NCBI GenBank assembly: GCA_964569695.1
Contig: CAZMUA010000014.1
Span: 31,201 to 95,200 of the forward strand
Origin: UBA8106 sp964569695
GTDB lineage: Bacteria > Acidobacteriota > Vicinamibacteria > Vicinamibacterales > UBA823
Reading direction: 5' to 3'
DNA: 64,000 nt
Shown: positions 8,516 through 18,002 of the stretch, piece by piece
Layout: every line of letters begins with the position of its first letter
Position numbering within the stretch: position 1 is the stretch's first letter
Program-made: the position numbers and the translations under genes
The notes under the pieces: model-generated
What the model was told of the DNA's origin: nothing
Databases searched by the model: none
What the model saw: only the letters and a program-made list of their open reading frames with translations

Positions 8516-9814
8516 ATGGACGAAACGTCGCGCACAAATATTCCAGATCACTCGCCAAGACGCGCAACTCGGCGAGATGCCTTGCGACGCTTTGCATCGT
8601 TTACTGGGGCATCACCGTTGTTTCAGGGATCCACCGACGCTCTACAGGAGACTCAAACCACGGCTCCTGAGGAACCCGGGTATCTAAGTCAAGAGCCGCT
8701 TCGTGGTCGCCCCCAAATCATTCGGCCACCCGAGTACAGTGACGAGATTATGGCACCTGTTAATCTCCATGACTTTGAAGGGTTGGCCAAGGCGAAGATC
8801 AGTCCCATGGCTTACGACTACATTGCAGCCGGTGCGGCTGATGAGTTAACCATGCGGGCAAATTCAGAAGCGTTCGATAACTACTGGATTCGTCGTCGTG
8901 CCATGACGGATGTTCGGCAAATCGATACATCCATTGAGTTGCTGGGTGAACGGCGGGAGCACCCGATTCTTTTAGGACCGGCAGGTGCGATGCACATGTT
9001 ACACGAAGATCCGTATAGCACGATTGCCCGAGCGGCCAAGAATTCCGGAGCGATTTATGTCGGGGGTCCGGGTAACATGGCCGAAGTCACTCAGGCTGGC
9101 GAAGCGCCAACGTGGTGGGGGAGCACCCTCGGATCACCCACACCGGAGACGGCTGCAACATTCGCAAAAAGTGTAGAGGATGGGGGCGGAAGCGCAATCT
9201 GTGTAAGCGTCGACTATCCCTATACGGGTGCCCGAGATCGAGTCATTCGAAACGAGTTTGACCTGGATATGATTCCCGAGCGTAACTACTCAACCTCGGA
9301 GCCGCCCACTAATGGTTTCCAGTCCGGCATGATCCAGGCTTATGTACCAAATATGACTTGGCGGTATATGGATTGGATGCATGCCGCGACAGATCTGCCA
9401 ATCGTCGTGAAAGGCATCATTACTGCTGAGGATGCGCACCTTTCTGTTGAGAACGGCGCGCAGGCTGTGGTGGTATCCAATCATGGCGGCCGGACGCTTG
9501 ACGGTATGCGTGGCACGATGGAGGTATTACCGGAAGTCGTGGATGCGGTTGCCGGGCGTGTGCCCGTCTTAGTGGACGGGGGAGTGCGTCGTGGCGGAGA
9601 TGTACTGAAGGCTTTGGCACTAGGTGCGCGCGCCGTCCTTATCGGACGGCCTTATATGTGGGGATTAGGTGCCTTTGGTCAGGAAGGTGTGCAACGGGTC
9701 ATCGAATTACTGCACGGCGAACTTAGGATCGCACTGGGTAACGCTGGTCAGACCAGTGTGAGTAATCTTGACCGGAGTTTAATTAGGAGAGCTTGGCTGC
9801 CTCGGGAATGGTAA
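8516..9814 (+). CDS. Tat-exported FMN alpha-hydroxy-acid oxidase, copy 1
   Basis: 432 residues. After an arginine-rich N-terminus with TRRDALRRFASFTGASP (probable Tat signal) comes a TIM-barrel flavoenzyme of the glycolate/lactate oxidase family. Visible are YDYIAAGAADELT near the start of the domain (active-site Tyr), VVKGI with the FMN lysine, VVSNHGGR with the catalytic His and the substrate Arg, and LVDGGVRRGGD for FMN phosphate. The canonical QLY segment carrying the second active-site Tyr reads S-T-L here. The start at 8516 is set by AAAGGGGA at about 8503-8510; the in-frame extension to 8465 has no such site. It is paralogous to the next gene. The substrate is unknown. Confidence 0.85.
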   Translation: MDETSRTNIPDHSPRRATRRDALRRFASFTGASPLFQGSTDALQETQTTAPEEPGYLSQEPLRGRPQIIRPPEYSDEIMAPVNLHDFEGLAKAKISPMAYDYIAAGAADELTMRANSEAFDNYWIRRRAMTDVRQIDTSIELLGERREHPILLGPAGAMHMLHEDPYSTIARAAKNSGAIYVGGPGNMAEVTQAGEAPTWWGSTLGSPTPETAATFAKSVEDGGGSAICVSVDYPYTGARDRVIRNEFDLDMIPERNYSTSEPPTNGFQSGMIQAYVPNMTWRYMDWMHAATDLPIVVKGIITAEDAHLSVENGAQAVVVSNHGGRTLDGMRGTMEVLPEVVDAVAGRVPVLVDGGVRRGGDVLKALALGARAVLIGRPYMWGLGAFGQEGVQRVIELLHGELRIALGNAGQTSVSNLDRSLIRRAWLPREW

Positions 9815-9871
9815 TCCTCACGACGCCTGGAACACTGGTGACGTCTGCATAAATGGAGAGTTGAGACGAAC

Positions 9872-11059
9872 ATGGCGACTAACATGATGGTAGTTGGGAC
9901 GGAACGCGAGCTGAGTTTTGCTGAACGCTTGCAGTTGACGAGCCGCCGTGAATTCTTGAGCACTGTGGCGCTTACAGCCGGTGCCATGCCACTGTTTGCG
10001 CAGCCCTACCAACTTGGTGGTATCAATCTTCCCCAGTACAGTGCGAAGGTCATGCGGCCGGCGAACGTACATGATATTGCTGAAGTTGCTCGGCGGACGG
10101 TCGATCCAACGACGTTCGACTATATCGAGGGTGGCACAGAAGATGAGCTTACGTTGCGACACAACGTTGAGGCGTTCCAGCGGGTTGCGTTGCGCCGACG
10201 GGTCATGGTGGACGTTAGCGAAATCGATACTTCACTGGAGTACCTTGGGCAACAGCTTCAAGCGCCGATTCTGCTCTGTCCGACGACTAAGAATGCGGTT
10301 ATCCCGAATGGTGATCGGGTTTCTGCGCAAGCCGCTCATGCTACCAATACGATTTATCATGTCAGTAATGCTCTCGGATGGATAGACGAATTGTACCAAG
10401 CGAATCAGGCCCCAGTTTGGATCGGTGCTACCTTGGGCCACGTAACCTCGAGACAGGCACAGGGGTGGGCGCGGCGTCATGAAGAGGCCGGAGCGTCGGC
10501 GCTCGTGGTCACCGTCGATCATCAATACACGCCAAGTCGCGATCGGAACATCCGTAATGGCTACGGTAATTATGCGGCCGGTGTCCTGAGACCGACAACA
10601 CCCAGTGTCACATGGGATTATCTTGAGTGGCTTCGCAGTGGCTCCAAACTGCCCTTGATTTTGAAGGGAATTTTGACTGGTGAGGATGCAGAGCTCGCAG
10701 TTGAACACGGTGCGGCTGCCATTTCCGTGTCAAACCATGGAGGTCGGGCATTCGATGGTGCTGTTCCAACGCTGATGGCACTCCCGGAGGTCGTCGAGGC
10801 GGTTGGTGGGCGGATTCCAGTGTTGATTGACGGGGGTGTTCGTCGCGGTGGTGACATCCTGAAGGCGCTGGCACTCGGTGCCACGGCCGTCATGCTCGGT
10901 CGAGCCTATGTCTACGGTTTGGCAGCCTTTGGTCAGGTGGGTGTACAGCGTGTTGTTGAGATGCTGACTGGAGAATTGAAGGTTGCGATGGGCTTGGCTG
11001 GGGTGCCGAATCTTGCCGCAATCGATCGTAGCTTGGTTCGACTTCCATGGGAACGTTGA
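9872..11059 (+). CDS. Tat-exported FMN alpha-hydroxy-acid oxidase, copy 2
   Basis: 395 residues, paralogous to the upstream gene. The N-terminus has a clear twin-arginine motif (TSRREFLSTVALTAGAMPLFA). The barrel shows FDYIEGGTEDELTL (active-site Tyr), LILKGI (lysine), SVSNHGGRAFDG (catalytic His and Arg) and LIDGGVRRGGDILKALALGA. As in copy 1, the QLY motif of glycolate oxidase is replaced, here by A-T-L. The tandem arrangement with clear divergence suggests duplication followed by specialisation. FMN insertion before Tat export would fit a folded, cofactor-loaded periplasmic enzyme. The product would be a 2-oxo acid; the electron acceptor is unclear. Confidence 0.85.
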   Translation: MATNMMVVGTERELSFAERLQLTSRREFLSTVALTAGAMPLFAQPYQLGGINLPQYSAKVMRPANVHDIAEVARRTVDPTTFDYIEGGTEDELTLRHNVEAFQRVALRRRVMVDVSEIDTSLEYLGQQLQAPILLCPTTKNAVIPNGDRVSAQAAHATNTIYHVSNALGWIDELYQANQAPVWIGATLGHVTSRQAQGWARRHEEAGASALVVTVDHQYTPSRDRNIRNGYGNYAAGVLRPTTPSVTWDYLEWLRSGSKLPLILKGILTGEDAELAVEHGAAAISVSNHGGRAFDGAVPTLMALPEVVEAVGGRIPVLIDGGVRRGGDILKALALGATAVMLGRAYVYGLAAFGQVGVQRVVEMLTGELKVAMGLAGVPNLAAIDRSLVRLPWER

Positions 11060-11257
11060 CGCACAACCTTCTTGGCTAATCTCAAATGGGAGCCGGCAAG
11101 ATGACCGGTCAACTCTACTTTTGGCGTGTATCGACGCATTTCTAAACTTACAACTCGTTCTCTCGACGGTAACACGCGGTAAGTCTGCGGTTTTGGTGGC
11201 TGTCATACGAAGTGACACAGTTCTTTAGTAGGTCGAAGCAAAGGTAGGTAGGACACA

Positions 11258-12178
11258 ATGTATCGGCGTGAGTTCCTCCGTTCAAGTTTTGCATTGGGCA
11301 GCACTGCCATGTTGTGCAGTACTGGAAGTCCACTCCTCGGATTTAACCAGTCGGTATCACATGCTTTTCACATGACGTATGCACCACATATTGGCATGTT
11401 TGTCGAACATGCCGGGGTCGATCCGATTGCGCAGATCGAGTTCATGGCTGACCAGGGGTTCATGGCCTTCGAAGATAACGGAATGCGAGACCGGTCGATT
11501 CCGGAACAAGAACGAATCGCGCGTGCACTGACGCGCCGTGGCATGGCCATGGGAGTGTTTGTCATCAACATAAGTGGAGGCTTCGGCAAGCCCAGCTTCA
11601 CACAGGGCGATCCTGAGATGCGAGCGCAGTTTTTGCGGGACGTCAGAGATTCCGTGGACGTCGCAAAGCGCGTGAATGCGACTTGGATGACCGTAGTGAT
11701 GGGCGATTTGTATCCCCGTTTGGAAATCGATTATCAAACTGCCCATGCGATTGAAACTTTGAAGCAAGCCGCTCAAATCTTCGAATCGCATGACCTCGTC
11801 ATGGTCATCGAACCACTAAATCGATGGGACCATCCAGGCATGTACCTCTCGAAGATTCCACAGGCCTATATGCTGTGCAAGGCGATTGATAGCCCGTCTT
11901 GCAAAATCTTGTTCGACATTTACCATCAGCAGATTACTGAGGGAAATCTCATACCAAACATTGACATGGCGTGGGATGAAATTGCGTATTTCCAAATCGG
12001 CGACAATCCTGGACGGAATGAACCAACTACCGGAGAAATTAACTATCGGCGTATTTTTGAGCACATCTACAACAAGGGCTACCGCGGCATTTTAGGCATG
12101 GAGCATGGTAATTCGCAGGCTGGTCGCGCCGGCGAGCAGGCGGTGATTGATGCCTATCGAGCCGTTGATGATTTCTGA
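11258..12178 (+). CDS. Tat-exported hydroxypyruvate-isomerase-like TIM-barrel protein
   Basis: 306 residues. YRREFLRSSFALGSTAM is a near-consensus Tat signal. The barrel is of the AP-endonuclease-2/xylose-isomerase type and matches the hydroxypyruvate isomerase (Hyi) subgroup: VIEPLN with the first catalytic Glu, LFDIYHQQITEGN, FQIGDNPGRNEP and GILGMEHGN with the last Glu. Hyi interconverts hydroxypyruvate and tartronate semialdehyde in the cytoplasm, so export is unexpected and the true substrate may be another sugar-like compound. It follows the oxidase pair after 198 bases in which I see no gene. It ends in an ordinary TGA. Confidence 0.8.
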   Translation: MYRREFLRSSFALGSTAMLCSTGSPLLGFNQSVSHAFHMTYAPHIGMFVEHAGVDPIAQIEFMADQGFMAFEDNGMRDRSIPEQERIARALTRRGMAMGVFVINISGGFGKPSFTQGDPEMRAQFLRDVRDSVDVAKRVNATWMTVVMGDLYPRLEIDYQTAHAIETLKQAAQIFESHDLVMVIEPLNRWDHPGMYLSKIPQAYMLCKAIDSPSCKILFDIYHQQITEGNLIPNIDMAWDEIAYFQIGDNPGRNEPTTGEINYRRIFEHIYNKGYRGILGMEHGNSQAGRAGEQAVIDAYRAVDDF

Positions 12179-12202
12179 TTGGCCATTGAGGGGAGCAAAC
12201 AC

Positions 12203-13495
12203 ATGGTAAGTAGACGAACATTTCTGCGTGGTACGGGTATTTTGGGTGGAGCGGTGCTCACGACGAAGGCACATGGTCTGGAGGATGTGGTGGCGGCCAC
12301 GCAGTCGGTGTCCAGCCAAACTCCAGAGCAAGTTGCTCAGGATGAGTTCTACTGGCGTGAGATTCAGTCGGCTTTCACACTCGATCGAACGCTCACGAAT
12401 CTTAATAATGGAAATAGTTGTCCGACGCCACGGGTGGTCCATGAAGCTTTAAAGCGCTATCTGGATTTTTCCAATCAACTTCCGGTCCATTACCGCGCGC
12501 AACTCCAACGCAATATCGAAACTGTTCGACGAGGATTGGCCGAAGAATTTGGATGCGATCCCGAAGAGCTTGCCATCACGCGCAACTCAAGTGAAGCACT
12601 GCAAATTGCGCAGAACGGTCTCGATCTGCAAGCTGGGGACGAGGTGATTACAACCGAGCAGGATTATGGGCGGATGCTGACAACGTGGGACCAGCGAGTC
12701 CGGCGTGAGGGAATCACCCTGACGCGGCTTCCTTTTCCAGTGCCCACGACCCAAGATGATCTCTACAGTCGATTTGAGCAGGCGATTACGCCACGCACAA
12801 AGGTTTTGCATTTCTGTCACATCACGAATCTGACCGGTCAATTATTTCCGGTCCAGCGACTCAGTCGACTGGCCCGCGAGCGAGGTCTAGTGACAATTTG
12901 CGATGGTGCACACGCTTTTGCACATTTTCCATTTAAGTTACGTGATCTTGAGTGTGACTACTATGGCACCAGTTTGCATAAGTGGTTGCTTGCCCCACAC
13001 GGCACCGGATTTCTCTACGTGCGTCGAGAACGCATCGAAAAAACTTGGCCACTGCAGGCTGCTCCCGCCCGACAGGATGGTGACATCAGGAAGTTTGAGG
13101 CAATCGGGACTCATCCAGCAGCACCGAAAGCAGCCATTGCCGAAGCTCTTGCGTTTCACCAGGCGATTGGGGCTGAACGGAAGGCCGCGCGGCTCCGCTT
13201 TTTGACCATGCGCTGGGCCGATCGGTTAAAAGAGAATCCACGGATCCGCATTCACTCCAACCTCGCACCAGGTCAAACTTGGGGGCTTGCCAACGTCGAA
13301 GTTGTCGGTGTCGATACACGTGAAATTAGCTCGTATATGTGGGACAAGTACCGCATTGTCATTAACGCCATCGTGCGCGACGAATATCAAGGACTACGTG
13401 TGACACCTAATGTCTACACACGCCCTCAAGATATCGACACCTTCACTAACGCGATGGAGGAAATTGCTGATACTGGTGGTATTCCCACTCAATAG
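12203..13495 (+). CDS. Tat-exported class V aminotransferase-fold enzyme
   Basis: 430 residues. The Tat signal VSRRTFLRGTGILGGAVL is followed by a fold-type I PLP enzyme similar to isopenicillin-N epimerase and cysteine desulfurase-like proteins: TRNSSEALQIAQNGL (phosphate cup), TICDGAHAFAHFP with the PLP Asp, and YYGTSLHKWLLAPHGTGFLYV with the Schiff-base lysine. The ATG at 12203 is preferred since GAGGGGAG lies at about 12188-12195; a TTG at 12179 is also in frame. It follows the Hyi-like gene by 24 bases and is surely co-transcribed. Serine-glyoxylate-type chemistry is possible but unproven. Confidence 0.8.
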   Translation: MVSRRTFLRGTGILGGAVLTTKAHGLEDVVAATQSVSSQTPEQVAQDEFYWREIQSAFTLDRTLTNLNNGNSCPTPRVVHEALKRYLDFSNQLPVHYRAQLQRNIETVRRGLAEEFGCDPEELAITRNSSEALQIAQNGLDLQAGDEVITTEQDYGRMLTTWDQRVRREGITLTRLPFPVPTTQDDLYSRFEQAITPRTKVLHFCHITNLTGQLFPVQRLSRLARERGLVTICDGAHAFAHFPFKLRDLECDYYGTSLHKWLLAPHGTGFLYVRRERIEKTWPLQAAPARQDGDIRKFEAIGTHPAAPKAAIAEALAFHQAIGAERKAARLRFLTMRWADRLKENPRIRIHSNLAPGQTWGLANVEVVGVDTREISSYMWDKYRIVINAIVRDEYQGLRVTPNVYTRPQDIDTFTNAMEEIADTGGIPTQ

Positions 13496-13531
13496 GCCCG
13501 TTGGAGAGAGTGCGTAGCGGGGGGCGAAGTT

Positions 13532-15940
13532 TTAAAAGCGGAACAACTTTGTAAATTTAACGACGAAGCCACGGTTCTTCTGGAGGGGGAAGCCGTGGTG
13601 GTCGGTTGCGCGGCCTTCGGAATAGACAACATACAAGTCGCTGCCGGGTTCGTACTCCCATCGGAACCGGACATTCGTGTTGATTGAGTCGTTGCTGGAG
13701 TTGTACTGGACGAGCGCACCAGCAAACAGACGCGCAGACATCGTATAGGTCGCTCGCGTACTCAAAAGTTCCGTCGTGAAGGTGCCTTCAGGCAATGCAA
13801 TCCAGTTTCGCTGGAAGCGTGGCTCCAGTGACAGTTTCGGGGTCACTTCCACACGGCCATCGGCGCTGAAATGGGTACTATGACCGCTATAGAATCCACC
13901 GGTGCCAATGGTAACCCGCCCGGCAATCCTACGCTGCGGCCCGGCCATGTAGGTAGCGTTTGTGTTTTGCCACCTGTAACCGCCAACTCCAAGCACAACA
14001 CCGTCAGCGATAGTGAAATCCTGAGGCAAGAATTCGTATTGATCCTTAGTGTTGATAATGATGCGGTCTCCACTCTCCATTTCGACTTGGAACCGGCCTT
14101 GGTATTGTCGAGTTTCAAGCGTTCCGGTCGATATAGATGCGATGTGTTCAACGCTCGCTTGCATCTCAAACTTCCTGATTAACGCGATTGACGGTGCGCG
14201 CGGTGAAAACTTGAGCTCCGCGCGATTCTTCCTAAAGTCATCCCGTCGCACAAAGCCAATCCCAGGATTAAAATTATCACCAACTTTTAAATGAGAGAGA
14301 GTGAATCCATACTTATCTCCCTCGTTTTGGACGCGGGCTTGATAACTAGTTGTGTCCCCAGACAGTCCCGGGCTATTCGTACCCGCCCAGAAGGTGCTCA
14401 TCTGTAAATTCTGAAAGAACGCGAAGTTGGCGTCGACACCGTAAGCTTGATTCGCGCCGCTTCCGTCGAGCGAGACTGACCGATTTGTGGCCATGACCCC
14501 AATCGTGCTCCGACGAAAGAGGTCACGCCGCAGACGGACCACAGAAAAGTTTGTGGCCGCAGCTTCGAGTGACTGATCCTCGCTCGTCTGGATGTTTAGG
14601 AGGCCGACGGAGTATCGACCGGCGCGACCGGTCACGCGAGATCCAGCACGGATCGTGACCGGTTGTCGATTCGCCAAACCAATGTTTCGACTGAAGAATA
14701 GGATAGGTGTTTCACCGCCACGCCCCCAGCCACTGTTCACACCCCCGAAATTAAAAATGCCCTGACCTTCAAGAAAAAATTCACGCTTTTCTGGAAAGAA
14801 CAGACTGAAGCGGGTTAAATTTACCTGCTGCATGTCGTCCTCAACCTGGGCGAAATCAGTGTTGACGGTGAAGTCCGCCGTCAATCCTTGCGTCAATCCG
14901 TATTTAGCATCAAAGCCGACATCACCAAGGAAATTGTTGTCCATGACGTTGGTGGTATTGCGTGTGCCCGTCACTGAGGAAATACCGAAGGGTTTTATTT
15001 CGAGATTCCGCGAATTGCTTGGTACAGAGATGCCGACCAATGTGGCTGCATCGGACACCCGTTGCAGGGCTCCCCACGCTGCTGACCGTGGGATCGGTGA
15101 CAGGAATGAATCTTCTTTCTTGGATTCCACACCGCGGCGGATGTTAATACCCCAAATCTGGCCCTCGCCAGGCTTGAAGCGAAGTGATTTGAATGGGATT
15201 TCCATCTCCACGTCCCAGTACTGGTCGGTTTGGTTAACTCGGACATCCCACACTGTGCTCCAGTCGTAATTTGCATTTCTTTCGTCGGTGATGAGTCCAT
15301 CTCGCAGGCCGCCGAGTGGATTCGTTTGGAAGAGATATCCGTTACGCCGATCGTAGAAGGTATCTAACACAAGGGAAAAATTGTCGTTCTGACCAATCGC
15401 ACGGTTATCACGGCGTAATTCATTGGCTAATCTTTTTTCTCGGCCAGTGTCCCAATTTCGGCCCGAGACATAGACATTCTTATCGTCGAAGAAGACCCAC
15501 AATTCCGTCTTATCGGTCGCAGGCGCACCTTCGTCTGGCTCTTGCTGGATGAAATCCGTGACACTTGGCACAGTGGAATAGATTGGGTCGTCAAGTCGCC
15601 CATCAACGTTTAACCCTTCGGGCAATCGCACAGCCCGCACGGTAACTCGGCCTTGAGAATCGCGAGAGACGACGTTTGGTGCGATGGGTGCTGGGGGACC
15701 GTCGATTGTTACGTCGGTGTCTGACTTATCGACGTCAGTTTCGTCTAATTGAACCTTATCCGATTGCTGGAGTTGTTGCTGCTGATAAGGAACATTCCTG
15801 GCAGCCGCCAGTTCGAGTGCTTGCGTTGAGATTTGCGCGGCAGCTGTACTCACGCTGAACGACAATATTAGCAGGCACCCCATGAAGGTGGCTATGCGCA
15901 AAGCGGGGGTACCGAGTGTGTTGAGGGGTTCAGATTTCAT
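13532..15940 (-). CDS. CBM9/DUF5916-type outer-membrane beta-barrel protein
   Basis: 802 residues from the ATG at 15940 (a TTG at 15982 would add 14). A signal peptide ending in SVSTAAAQ is followed by a linker, a carbohydrate-binding family 9-like domain (about 90-260, including VDGRLDDPIY and ELWVFFDDKNVYVSGR) and a long C-terminal region of alternating beta strands typical of outer-membrane barrels (DUF5916-like, with FFPEKREFFLEGQGIF). The terminal residue is Phe (FTKLFRF), the usual barrel-assembly signal. Such proteins are abundant in Acidobacteriota and Bacteroidota; function is unknown, possibly glycan or hydrolase-linked binding. It is convergent with the aminotransferase gene. Confidence 0.82.
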   Translation of the reverse strand: MKSEPLNTLGTPALRIATFMGCLLILSFSVSTAAAQISTQALELAAARNVPYQQQQLQQSDKVQLDETDVDKSDTDVTIDGPPAPIAPNVVSRDSQGRVTVRAVRLPEGLNVDGRLDDPIYSTVPSVTDFIQQEPDEGAPATDKTELWVFFDDKNVYVSGRNWDTGREKRLANELRRDNRAIGQNDNFSLVLDTFYDRRNGYLFQTNPLGGLRDGLITDERNANYDWSTVWDVRVNQTDQYWDVEMEIPFKSLRFKPGEGQIWGINIRRGVESKKEDSFLSPIPRSAAWGALQRVSDAATLVGISVPSNSRNLEIKPFGISSVTGTRNTTNVMDNNFLGDVGFDAKYGLTQGLTADFTVNTDFAQVEDDMQQVNLTRFSLFFPEKREFFLEGQGIFNFGGVNSGWGRGGETPILFFSRNIGLANRQPVTIRAGSRVTGRAGRYSVGLLNIQTSEDQSLEAAATNFSVVRLRRDLFRRSTIGVMATNRSVSLDGSGANQAYGVDANFAFFQNLQMSTFWAGTNSPGLSGDTTSYQARVQNEGDKYGFTLSHLKVGDNFNPGIGFVRRDDFRKNRAELKFSPRAPSIALIRKFEMQASVEHIASISTGTLETRQYQGRFQVEMESGDRIIINTKDQYEFLPQDFTIADGVVLGVGGYRWQNTNATYMAGPQRRIAGRVTIGTGGFYSGHSTHFSADGRVEVTPKLSLEPRFQRNWIALPEGTFTTELLSTRATYTMSARLFAGALVQYNSSNDSINTNVRFRWEYEPGSDLYVVYSEGRATDHHGFPLQKNRGFVVKFTKLFRF

Positions 15941-16173
15941 GAATGAGGTCGAGTGCGAGTAGGTATATACCGATATTAACAACTCTCTATTATAAACGAC
16001 GCAGAAATGTCGTTTGTTGCTAACTTTATTCCCAGTCTCAAGATTATTGCCGGCCAGAATATCGACTCTCCTCGCCGATCCTGATATTGTTCTGCTTTTC
16101 TGACAACGAGCCTTTTGTCCATCGTACGCTGAAAATAATTTGCATTGTTTATTTGACTGAAAGGAAGCGCTTT

Positions 16174-17901
16174 ATGTTTCGCCGTTTCTCTTTGGGTATG
16201 GGTCGCCTAGCTGCACCTGTTATCGGTTTGAGTCTGGTGGTTGTGTATGGCACGACTGTCATGGCACAGGATCATCGTAATGCCACAAGTGCACACGGCA
16301 TGGTGGTCTCTATATCGGTGGAGGCGAGTGACGTCGGTGCGAAAATTCTAGAACAGGGTGGCAATGCGGTCGACGCAGCCATTGCGACCGCGTTTGCGTT
16401 GGCCGTGACTTATCCGTCTGCTGGCAATATTGGTGGTGGTGGTTTCATGTTGGTCCATCCTGCTAACGGCAGTGCGCCAACTTTCATCGACTATCGCGAA
16501 AAAGCGCCACTTAGTTCAACGAAGACGATGTTTCTCGATGAACAGGGTGATTATGTTGATGGCGGCAGCAGGAAGAATCATCTGTATGTGGGGGTGCCAG
16601 GCACAGTCGCCGGGTTGGTACTTGCTCACGAACAATTTGGTTCATTAGCGTGGACTGACCTGGTCACTCCAGCCGTGACATTAGCTGAAGATGGCTTCGT
16701 CTTAAATCACCTGGCTGCTCAGCTCAATCGCGTGCTGGAACGATCAAACAACGATGAATTCAAGCGGGTCTATGGTAAATCTGGTGGAGACGAACCATGG
16801 TTGCCGACCGACCGCCTTGTGTTGCCTGACTTGGGTCGCACATTGCGTCGCATCACTGAACTGGGCTTGGATGGATTCTATAGTGGTGAGACTGCTGACC
16901 TCTTGCATGATGAAATGCAGCGTGGTGGGGGATACATCACGCGCGAGGATTTAACAGCATACGAAGCAGTCATACGCGAGCCGATTCACGGCATGTTTCG
17001 CGGCTACGACATCTATTCGTCACCACCTCCGAGTTCTGGCGGCATCTCACTCACGTTGATGCTTAATATGCTTGAGAACTTTGATTTAAGGGCAACCGGG
17101 CGTTGGTCCACTGAGACGGTCCACATCATCGTTGAAACGATGCGTCGTGCTTACGCCAATCGAGCAAAATATTTGGGAGATTCTGATTTTATCGATATCC
17201 CTACACACCTCACGGACAAGCTGTATGCGAAGGGATTGGCTGAAAGCATTGACGTAACCCAAGCGACCAGAAGTGAACAATTCGGCCCCCCGATCACTCT
17301 GGTGGCTGAAAGCGAGGAAACGACACATTTTTCGGTTATCGATTCTACTGGGATGGCGGTGTCGAACACCTACACGCTAGAAAATGGATACGGTGCAGGG
17401 GTTGTTGTCACGGGTGCAGGCTTTTTATTGAACAACGAAATGGGGGATTTTAATAAGAAGCCTGGTGTGACTTCACCACGTGGAGAAATAGGGACGTTAG
17501 CCAATCAAATTGCTCCAGAGAAACGGATGCTGAGTTCTATGACGCCGACCATCGTGTCACGGGACGGCAAAGTCTATTTGGTTACCGGTAGTCCAGGCGG
17601 TCGGACAATCATCAACACCGTTCTCAACGTCACGTTGAATGTGCTTGAGTTCGGAATGAATATGCGGGAGGCCGTTGATGCTCCACGCCTCAATATGCAG
17701 TGGATGCCAGACCGCCTTGGTTTCCAGGCAGTGGAGGATCCACAATACGCTGATCTTGTCGATGCGCTCCGTGCCATGGGTCATACCGTGACACGTGGAG
17801 GTGGAGGTGATGCCAATTCGATTCTCGTTGAAGATGGCACTTTTATTGGTGCAGCAGACAACCAGAATGGCGGTGCTTCAGGTGCGTCAGGGAGTCAGTA
17901 G
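16174..17901 (+). CDS. ggt: Gamma-glutamyltransferase
   Basis: 575 residues, full length for the family. The signal peptide (about 1-33, ending VMAQD) directs it to the periplasm. The proenzyme cleaves itself before Thr383 in EETTHFSVID, giving the large and small subunits; the new N-terminal Thr is the nucleophile. Other signatures are GNAVDAAIATAFALAV, the NIGGGGFMLV loop and LLNNEMGDF, and SPGGRTIINTVL near the C-terminus. It cleaves glutathione and related gamma-glutamyl compounds. The ATG at 16174 is chosen because AAAGGAAG precedes it; the frame is open further upstream. It is divergent from the CBM9 protein across 233 bases. Confidence 0.93.
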   Translation: MFRRFSLGMGRLAAPVIGLSLVVVYGTTVMAQDHRNATSAHGMVVSISVEASDVGAKILEQGGNAVDAAIATAFALAVTYPSAGNIGGGGFMLVHPANGSAPTFIDYREKAPLSSTKTMFLDEQGDYVDGGSRKNHLYVGVPGTVAGLVLAHEQFGSLAWTDLVTPAVTLAEDGFVLNHLAAQLNRVLERSNNDEFKRVYGKSGGDEPWLPTDRLVLPDLGRTLRRITELGLDGFYSGETADLLHDEMQRGGGYITREDLTAYEAVIREPIHGMFRGYDIYSSPPPSSGGISLTLMLNMLENFDLRATGRWSTETVHIIVETMRRAYANRAKYLGDSDFIDIPTHLTDKLYAKGLAESIDVTQATRSEQFGPPITLVAESEETTHFSVIDSTGMAVSNTYTLENGYGAGVVVTGAGFLLNNEMGDFNKKPGVTSPRGEIGTLANQIAPEKRMLSSMTPTIVSRDGKVYLVTGSPGGRTIINTVLNVTLNVLEFGMNMREAVDAPRLNMQWMPDRLGFQAVEDPQYADLVDALRAMGHTVTRGGGGDANSILVEDGTFIGAADNQNGGASGASGSQ

Positions 17902-18002
17902 AGCGCTAAGGGTTAATAAGGGTTAAGAAGAAGCCTATTGAAGTGAGTACCATACTTTTATTTTACTAAGGTTGCATCGGATGTTGCATAAAGGAGCCTG
18001 AC

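Noticed and set aside
12176..12202. TGA at 12176 in phase with the downstream aminotransferase
   Set aside because: The barrel protein is complete at its end and the next gene has GAGGGGAG and an ATG at 12203.
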